This document shows, in pieces, positions 14,851 through 24,465 of a DNA stretch of 24,465 nucleotides (its first letter is position 1; every line of letters starts with the position of its first letter). Position numbers and translations under genes: made by a program. The notes under the pieces are model-generated. The model was not told where the DNA came from, made no database searches, and was given only the letters and a program-made list of their open reading frames with translations. The stretch comes from Alphaproteobacteria bacterium. GTDB taxonomy: Bacteria; Pseudomonadota; Alphaproteobacteria; GCA-2731375. Where the stretch lies: positions 1-24,465 of the forward strand of contig JASLMY010000044.1 in the NCBI GenBank assembly GCA_030746295.1, in the 5' to 3' direction.

Positions 14851-15800
14851 GGGCGGTATCGGCGGCGGCGCCCGACCTCGGCGCTGCGCTCGCGGCCTGG
14901 CACCGCTGGCTCGCCAGCGAGCGGCGCCTGGCCGAAAAAACGCTTGAGGCCTATGGCCGCGACGTCGACGCTTTCCTCGCCTTTCTGACGCCGCACCTCG
15001 GCCATGTGCCGGCGCTGGCCGATCTGGACCGGCTCGCCATCGCCGATTTCCGCGCCTGGCTGGCGGCCCGGCGGCGGGCCGGGTTGAAGGCGGCCTCGAC
15101 GGCGCGGGCGCTGGCCGCGGTGCGCAGCCTCTTTCGCTTTCTCGAGCGGCGCGGCGAGCTCGAAAGCGCCGCCATCCTGGCGGTCCGGACGCCCAAGCAG
15201 CCCCACGCCCTGCCGAAGCCGCTCGCCGTCTCCGAAACCCTTCAGACCCTCGACCAGGCGAGCAACGCCGACGGCGAGGCCTGGGTTGGGGCCCGCGACG
15301 GGGCCGTCTTGATGCTGCTCTACGGTCTCGGTCTCCGGATCTCGGAAGCGCTGGCGCTGGACCGCGAGGCGGCACCCCTGGGCGAGGCGCTGAGGGTCGT
15401 CGGCAAGGGCGGCAAGGAGCGCCTGGTGCCGGTGCTGGCGGCGGTGGCCGAGGCCGTCGACACCTATCTGGCGCTCTGCCCCTTCGCGCTCCAGGCCGGC
15501 GACCCGCTTTTCGTCGGCGTCCGCGGCGGCCGCCTCAACCCGCGCCAGGTGCAACGCGCCATGCAGCGCCTCAGGGCCGGCCTCGGGTTGCCGGAGACCG
15601 CGACACCGCACGCGTTGCGCCATTCCTTCGCCACCCATCTCTTGGGCGCCGGCGGCGATTTGCGAGCGATCCAAGAACTGCTGGGCCACGCCAGCCTGTC
15701 GACCACTCAGCGCTACACGGGCGTCGATGCCGCGCACCTGCTCAGCGTCTACGAGGCCGCCCACCCCCGGGCCAAGAAGGCGACGACCGCGAACTCCTAG
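14829..15800 (+). CDS. xerC: Site-specific tyrosine recombinase XerC
   Basis: A 323-residue tyrosine recombinase that with XerD resolves chromosome dimers at dif during division. The N-terminal SAM-like DNA-binding domain (about 20-115) includes A-E-K-T-L-E-A-Y-G-R-D-V. The catalytic residues are all present: Arg170 (G-L-G-L-R-I-S-E), Lys193 (G-K-G-G-K-E-R), His261 and Arg264 (H-A-L-R-H-S-F-A-T-H-L-L), His287 (L-L-G-H-A-S-L-S-T-T) and nucleophile Tyr296 (R-Y-T). Assignment to XerC rather than XerD rests on the linked DUF484 gene. The ATG at 14829 is inside the end of the DUF484 gene, preceded by a CGGGG; the frame is open further upstream to 14223, but that part is only the shadow of DUF484. 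Its TAG stop shares a CTAG with the stop of the convergent MFS gene. Confidence 0.94.
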   Translation: MAQAVELRAVSAAAPDLGAALAAWHRWLASERRLAEKTLEAYGRDVDAFLAFLTPHLGHVPALADLDRLAIADFRAWLAARRRAGLKAASTARALAAVRSLFRFLERRGELESAAILAVRTPKQPHALPKPLAVSETLQTLDQASNADGEAWVGARDGAVLMLLYGLGLRISEALALDREAAPLGEALRVVGKGGKERLVPVLAAVAEAVDTYLALCPFALQAGDPLFVGVRGGRLNPRQVQRAMQRLRAGLGLPETATPHALRHSFATHLLGAGGDLRAIQELLGHASLSTTQRYTGVDAAHLLSVYEAAHPRAKKATTANS

Positions 15801-17014
15801 TCCTCCGGTCTACCGTTCCGGGCCAACAGCCAGATCGCGACCGGACCCAGCGCCGCGCCCGCCGCCATGGTCAGCCAAGCGAGGCCCCAGGCGAGCTGGC
15901 TGGCGCGGCCGCCGGCGAGGTCGAGCATGACGCCGGGCGCCAGCGAGCCGAGGAAGGAGAGGCCGAAGCCGAGGAAGGAGTGCATCGCCATGGTCGCCCC
16001 CTTGCGGTCCGGATCGGCCGCCTGCACGGCACCAGTGGTGATCGAGGCGGAATCGCAGGTCACGGTGATGCCGTGCAGGAGACAGAGGCTGACCACCAGG
16101 ACGAAAGGCAGGGCGGCGGAGAAGCCGACCAGACCACAGACCAGCGCCGAGACCAGCATATAAAGGCTCACCATCCGCCGGCGGCCGAAGCGGGTCGCGA
16201 TCTCGTTGCCGATGATGCTGGACGGTGTGCCGATGAAGCCGATCACGGCGGCGATGGCGGTGGCGCTCCAGAACGCCGATGGCGGCTCGGGTTGCAGCGC
16301 CGCGGAAAACACCAGGAAGGCGACGATCCACGAGCGCATGCCGAAGAGCTCCCAGTTGTGCGCCGAATAGGCCAGCACATAGGCCATCGCCCGGCGGTTC
16401 CTGAGCACGGGGCGGAAATCGAGGAAGGAGAGGATGTGGGCCGGGACATGGGCAACCGGCTTCGGCCGCAAGACCGCAAGGGCGATGGCCAGGGACAGGA
16501 TGACACCCAGTGCCGGCAGGCCAAAGGCCCAGCGCCAGCCGAGCCAGGCCTCGATCTCGCCGGCGAGGAGGTAGGAGAGGCTGGTGCCGATGCCGAAGGA
16601 GGAGGTGTAGAACGAGACTGCCCGGGTCTGCAGCCTGGGGTCTTCGATCCGGTCGGTCAGCGCCTTCAGCCCCGGCATATAGGTGCCGGCGAGGCCGGCG
16701 CCGGCCAGCACGCGGAGCGGCAGCGCCGACCAGAAGCCGTCGGCCAGGAAGGCGAAGCCCATGGCGGCGGCGAAGGTCAGCACGGTCGACCAGAGGTAGA
16801 CGAGGCGCGCGTCGATCCGATCGGTAAGCGCGGTCAGCACCGGCACCGCCACCATGTAGCCCAGAAAGAAGACGCCCGAGAGCCAGCCGGCCGCCGTGCC
16901 CGAAAGCGCCCATTCGTCGAGAAAGGTCGGCAGCAGGGCGGGAAAGGTCGAGAAGGTCAACATCCCCAGCGCCTCGGCGAGGCACATCAAGGCGACCATC
17001 AGGGCGGGGCGCAT
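15797..17014 (-). CDS. MFS transporter, 12 transmembrane segments
   Basis: A 405-residue membrane protein with about twelve hydrophobic segments and a central cytoplasmic loop near residues 195-215. The loop between helices 2 and 3 reads F-L-G-Y-M-V-A-V-P-V-L-T-A-L-T-D-R-I-D-A-R, a form of the MFS motif A G-x-x-x-D-R-x-G-R. The equivalent in the second half is N-E-I-A-T-R-F-G-R-R-R. The substrate is not predictable. No good Shine-Dalgarno is seen before 17014, and Met6 or Met10 are alternative starts. It is on the same strand as the suc-lpdA operon, 59 bases behind lpdA, so read-through from that operon is possible. The terminal TAG is complementary to CTA in the CTAG shared with xerC. Confidence 0.88.
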   Translation of the reverse strand: MRPALMVALMCLAEALGMLTFSTFPALLPTFLDEWALSGTAAGWLSGVFFLGYMVAVPVLTALTDRIDARLVYLWSTVLTFAAAMGFAFLADGFWSALPLRVLAGAGLAGTYMPGLKALTDRIEDPRLQTRAVSFYTSSFGIGTSLSYLLAGEIEAWLGWRWAFGLPALGVILSLAIALAVLRPKPVAHVPAHILSFLDFRPVLRNRRAMAYVLAYSAHNWELFGMRSWIVAFLVFSAALQPEPPSAFWSATAIAAVIGFIGTPSSIIGNEIATRFGRRRMVSLYMLVSALVCGLVGFSAALPFVLVVSLCLLHGITVTCDSASITTGAVQAADPDRKGATMAMHSFLGFGLSFLGSLAPGVMLDLAGGRASQLAWGLAWLTMAAGAALGPVAIWLLARNGRPED

Positions 17015-17073
17015 GGAGGTGAGCTTACTCGGCGCCGGTCCGTCGGGCTACGACGCGGCGCGGCGAGCCGCCG

Positions 17074-18486
17074 TCAGGCGTTGATGGTGCGGCCGGCGAC
17101 GGCCAACGCGGCTTCCTTCACCGCCTCGTTCAAGGTCGGATGCGCATGACAGGTCAGTGCCAGGTCTTCGGCTGAGGCGCCGTATTCCATCGCCAACACC
17201 AGCTCGGCGATCATGGTGCCGGCATCGGGCCCCAGGATATGCGCGCCCAGCACTCGGTCGGTGGCGGCATCGGCCAGGATCTTGACGAAGCCGTCGGTGT
17301 CGGCGTTGGCGCGGGCCCGGCTGTTGGCGAGGAAGGGGAACTTGCCGACCTTGTAGTCGATGCCAGCCTCTTTCAACTCTTCCTCGGTCTTGCCGACCGA
17401 GGCCGCCTCGGGCCAGGTATAGGCGACGCCGGGGATGGCGTCGTAGTTGATGTGGGCGTCTTGGCCGGCGATCAGCTCGGCCACGGCGACGCCCTCTTCC
17501 TCCGCCTTGTGGGCCAGCATCGGCCGCTCGGGCAGCAAGTCGCCGATGGCGAAAATGCCGGCGACGTTGGTCTGATAGTCGGCGTCGACCGGCACGAAGC
17601 CGCGGTTGTCGGTGGCGACGCCCACGTCCTCCAGGCCCAGGCCCTCGGTGTAGGGCCGGCGCCCGATCGAGACCAGCACGACGTCGGCCTTCAGGGTCTC
17701 CGCCTCGCCCCCTGCCGCCGGTTCCAGCGTCAGCGTCACCATCGACTTGGTCGCCTTCGCCGCCGTCACCTTGGTCGAGAGTTTGAAGCTCATGCCCTGG
17801 CGCCGGAGCAAACGCTGCAAGTTCTTCGAGACCTCGCCGTCCATGTTCGGGGTGATGCGGTCGAGGAACTCGACCACCGTGACCTCGGCGCCGAGCCGGC
17901 CCCAAACCGAACCCAGCTCGAGGCCGATATAGCCGCCGCCGACCACCACCAGGTGCTTGGGCACCTTGGGCAGCGCCAACGCCCCGGTGGAGGAGACGAT
18001 GCGCTTCTCGTCGATCTCGATGCCCGGCAGCGCCATCGCCTCCGAGCCGGTGGCGAGCACGATGGCCTCGGTCGCAAGCGATTGCGTACCGCCGTCGTTG
18101 AGCGCGACCTCGACCCGATCCGCCGTCGCGACGCGGCCGCGGCCGGCGACGTGGACGACGCCGTTCTTCTTGAAGAGGAAGGCGATGCCCTTGGTCAGGT
18201 CTTCGACGACCTTGTCCTTGCGCCCCAGCATGGCGCCAAGGTCGAGGCCGATGCTGCCCAGCGACACACCATGCGCGCCCAAGTCGTGCTGCGCCTGGGC
18301 GTAGAGGTGGGACGATTCCAAGAGCGCCTTGGAGGGGATGCAACCGACGTTGAGACAGGTCCCGCCCAGCGTCGGCCGGGCCTCGACGCAGGCCGTGCGG
18401 AGGCCGAGCTGGGCTGCGCGGATGGCGCCGACGTAGCCGCCGGGGCCGCCCCCGATGAAGACGACATCGAACTTCTCGTCACTCAT
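17074..18486 (-). CDS. lpdA: Dihydrolipoyl dehydrogenase (E3)
   Basis: A 470-residue FAD-dependent oxidoreductase that re-oxidises the lipoyl groups of the 2-oxoglutarate dehydrogenase E2 with NAD+. FAD-binding G-G-G-P-G-G (12-17), the redox disulfide Cys44/Cys49 in G-G-T-C-L-N-V-G-C-I-P-S-K, the NAD-binding G-G-G-Y-I-G (183-188), the second FAD motif G-I-F-A-I-G-D, and the dimer-interface active-site pair His449/Glu454 in H-A-H-P-T-L-N-E are all intact. Length is normal. GAGGAA lies nine bases before the ATG at 18486. It is the last enzyme gene of the suc operon and is separated from sucB by a 130-base spacer that carries a palindromic repeat; the E3 may also serve other 2-oxoacid dehydrogenases, as a single lpdA often does. 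Confidence 0.97.
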   Translation of the reverse strand: MSDEKFDVVFIGGGPGGYVGAIRAAQLGLRTACVEARPTLGGTCLNVGCIPSKALLESSHLYAQAQHDLGAHGVSLGSIGLDLGAMLGRKDKVVEDLTKGIAFLFKKNGVVHVAGRGRVATADRVEVALNDGGTQSLATEAIVLATGSEAMALPGIEIDEKRIVSSTGALALPKVPKHLVVVGGGYIGLELGSVWGRLGAEVTVVEFLDRITPNMDGEVSKNLQRLLRRQGMSFKLSTKVTAAKATKSMVTLTLEPAAGGEAETLKADVVLVSIGRRPYTEGLGLEDVGVATDNRGFVPVDADYQTNVAGIFAIGDLLPERPMLAHKAEEEGVAVAELIAGQDAHINYDAIPGVAYTWPEAASVGKTEEELKEAGIDYKVGKFPFLANSRARANADTDGFVKILADAATDRVLGAHILGPDAGTMIAELVLAMEYGASAEDLALTCHAHPTLNEAVKEAALAVAGRTINA

Positions 18487-18545
18487 GACCGGTCTTTCCT
18501 CGACATGGTCCCAGATAGGCGCACTCGACGACGTTTATCCTCTTC

Positions 18546-18612
18546 CGCCGTCACACCCCGCGCAAGCGGGAGTCTAGCATCCCTGAAGTTACGCGCACGC
18601 GGGAATGACGCG
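18546..18612. repeat. REP-like palindromic element in the sucB-lpdA spacer
   Basis: The left arm near 18548-18570 has a perfect five-base stem with a GCAA tetraloop (CCCGC-gcaa-GCGGG, 18557-18570). The right arm, GCGGGAATGACG at about 18599-18610, is an imperfect inverse of the left CGTCACACCCCGC. The CGTCATTCCCGCG...CGCGGGAATGACG theme is a frequent dispersed extragenic palindrome in proteobacteria. Here it fills much of the spacer between sucB and lpdA and may modulate transcript stability or partial termination inside the operon. Confidence 0.6.
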
Positions 18613-18616
18613 CCGA

Positions 18617-19936
18617 TCAGATGCCGAACAGCAGCCGCTCGGGCGCCTCCAGCATCTCCTTGACACGGACCAGGAAGGTGACCGCCTCGCGGCCGTCGAT
18701 GATGCGGTGATCGTAGGAGAGCGCCAGGTACATCATCGGCAAGACCTTGATCTCGCCGTCGACCACCATCGGCCGCTCTTGGATCTTGTGCATGCCGAGG
18801 ATGCCCGATTGCGGCGGGTTCAGGATCGGCGAGGACAGAAGCGAGCCGTAGACGCCGCCGTTTGAGATGGTGAAGGTGCCGCCCTGCATCTCATCGATGG
18901 TGAGCTTGCCATCGCGGGCGCGGCGGCCGAAGTCGCCGATCGTGCTCTCGATCTCGGCGAAGCCCATGGCGTCGGCATCTTTCAGCACCGGCACGACCAA
19001 GCCCTGCCGCGTGCCGACGGCGACGCCGATGTTGTAGTAGTTCTTGTAGACGATGTTGTCGCCGTCGATCTCGCCGTTGACCGCCGGCAGCTCCTTCAGC
19101 GCCAGCACGCAGGCTCGGACGAAGAAGGACATGAAGCCCAAGCGAACGCCGTGCTTCTTCTCGAAGACGTCGCGATAAGTGCGCCGGGCCGCCATGATGG
19201 CGCTCATGTCGGCCTCGTTGTAAGTGGTCAGCATCGCCGCCGTCTGCTGCGCCTCCTTCAGGCGCTCGGCGATTCTGAGCCGGAGCCGGGTCATGCGCAC
19301 GACTTCCTCGCGCTCGGCCTCGGGCCGGGTGCCCGGCGGCTGATAGGCACGCGGTGCGGCGGGGGCCGGCGCGGCTACCGGAGCCGGCGCAGGTGCCGGA
19401 GCGACCGCGGGGGCCGGTGCCGTCCTAGCGCTCTCCAGAAAGCGCAGCACGTCCTCCTTCAAGAGCCGCCCTGCCTTGCCGCTGGCGGGGATGCTGGCGG
19501 GGTCGAGGCTGTGCTCGGCGACCAGGCGGCGGACCGCCGGCGACAGCAGCACAGAAGCCGGAGCTGGGGCCGGCGCGGGAGCCGGGGCAACGGCGACGGC
19601 TACTGGTGCCGCAGCGGCGACGGCGACCGGAGCCTCAGCCGACGTGGGCGCGGCTTCCGGCACCGGTACGGCCGCGGGCGCCGGCGCGGCAACGCCTGTG
19701 GCGCCTTCATCGAACTTGGCCAACAAGCCGCCGACCTCCAGCGTGGTGCCGACCTGAGCGACGATCTCGCTCAGCACGCCGGCGCTCGGCGCCGGCACCT
19801 CGACCGCGACCTTGTCGGTCTCCAGCTCGACCAGCGGCTCGTCCTGGGCCACCGCCTCGCCCGGCTGCTTGTACCACTGGGCGACGGTCGCCTCGGTGAC
19901 CGACTCGCCCAGCACCGGCACTTGGATCTCGATCAT
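18617..19936 (-). CDS. sucB: 2-oxoglutarate dehydrogenase E2, dihydrolipoyl succinyltransferase
   Basis: A 439-residue E2 core protein. The lipoyl domain (1-76) has Lys42 in E-T-D-K-V-A-V-E-V as the lipoylation site; an Ala/Pro/Val linker follows (about 81-126), then the E3/E1-binding domain (about 128-166, [11 protein letters not shown]), a second Ala/Pro linker (168-200), and the catalytic domain with His410 and Asp414 in S-Y-D-H-R-I-I-D-G. The family splits into acetyl- and succinyltransferases; the neighbouring sucA makes succinyltransferase the clear choice, and odhB is the alternative name. A single lipoyl domain and the long swinging-arm linkers are typical. AAGGG and GGGG precede the ATG at 19936, nine bases after the sucA stop, so the genes are co-transcribed. 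Confidence 0.96.
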   Translation of the reverse strand: MIEIQVPVLGESVTEATVAQWYKQPGEAVAQDEPLVELETDKVAVEVPAPSAGVLSEIVAQVGTTLEVGGLLAKFDEGATGVAAPAPAAVPVPEAAPTSAEAPVAVAAAAPVAVAVAPAPAPAPAPASVLLSPAVRRLVAEHSLDPASIPASGKAGRLLKEDVLRFLESARTAPAPAVAPAPAPAPVAAPAPAAPRAYQPPGTRPEAEREEVVRMTRLRLRIAERLKEAQQTAAMLTTYNEADMSAIMAARRTYRDVFEKKHGVRLGFMSFFVRACVLALKELPAVNGEIDGDNIVYKNYYNIGVAVGTRQGLVVPVLKDADAMGFAEIESTIGDFGRRARDGKLTIDEMQGGTFTISNGGVYGSLLSSPILNPPQSGILGMHKIQERPMVVDGEIKVLPMMYLALSYDHRIIDGREAVTFLVRVKEMLEAPERLLFGI

Positions 19937-19945
19937 GGCCCCGCC

Positions 19946-22873
<2,928 letters not shown>

Positions 22874-22946
22874 TGGTTCATGCCGCGCGCCGGTTCAGGC
22901 CGCGCCTCCCACTTGCATCGGTTCCTCGGGCCCGATCATGGGCCGG

Positions 22947-24465
<1,519 letters not shown>

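Noticed and set aside
17041..17055. CGTCG-ggcta-CGACG inverted repeat behind lpdA as a terminator
   Set aside because: The stem is only five base pairs with no T-run, and the MFS gene begins right after, so termination is not supported.

Overview
The window is GC-rich, densely coded chromosomal DNA from an alphaproteobacterium, probably a Rhodospirillales/Kiloniellales-type lineage (inferred from protein style and gene order, not from a marker gene). Both edges are housekeeping operons. The left edge (1-82, minus) holds the first codons of atpH, the usual first gene of the alphaproteobacterial F1 ATP synthase operon. The right third (17074-24465, minus) is the TCA-cycle operon sucC(partial)-sucD-sucA-sucB-lpdA: succinyl-CoA ligase followed by all three components of the 2-oxoglutarate dehydrogenase complex, with an MFS transporter gene behind it.

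The centre-right holds a genome-maintenance block. priA (11152-13359, minus) is divergent from an fsa/tal-type aldolase, a DUF484 gene and xerC (13448-15800, plus), whose ends overlap in operon fashion. xerC and the convergent MFS gene share one CTAG as their two stop codons.

Between atpH and priA lie about 11 kb of accessory genes: a DUF2199 protein, an exported YHS-domain protein, a flavin-dependent acyl-CoA dehydrogenase-like enzyme divergent from an acyl-CoA synthetase, a two-domain MaoC-like protein, a DksA/TraR-type zinc-finger protein translationally coupled to it, an exported protein with PPGLAK repeats, a GNAT acetyltransferase, a CaiB/BaiF CoA-transferase, a 436-residue pentapeptide-repeat protein and an M20 metallopeptidase. 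Ligase, MaoC-like protein and zinc-finger protein are joined by ATGA overlaps and, with the divergent flavoprotein, look like a CoA-thioester catabolic module of unknown substrate.

The most notable non-coding signals are a three-part nested hairpin that buries the ribosome binding site of the PPGLAK-repeat gene (6003-6047), a two-part nested inverted repeat in the 8269-8565 divergent spacer, and a possible leaderless promoter for the flavoprotein gene at 2817-2845. No rRNA, tRNA, CRISPR array, insertion sequence or phage gene was seen. The longest gene-free stretches are 83-374 and 8269-8565, both under 300 bases.
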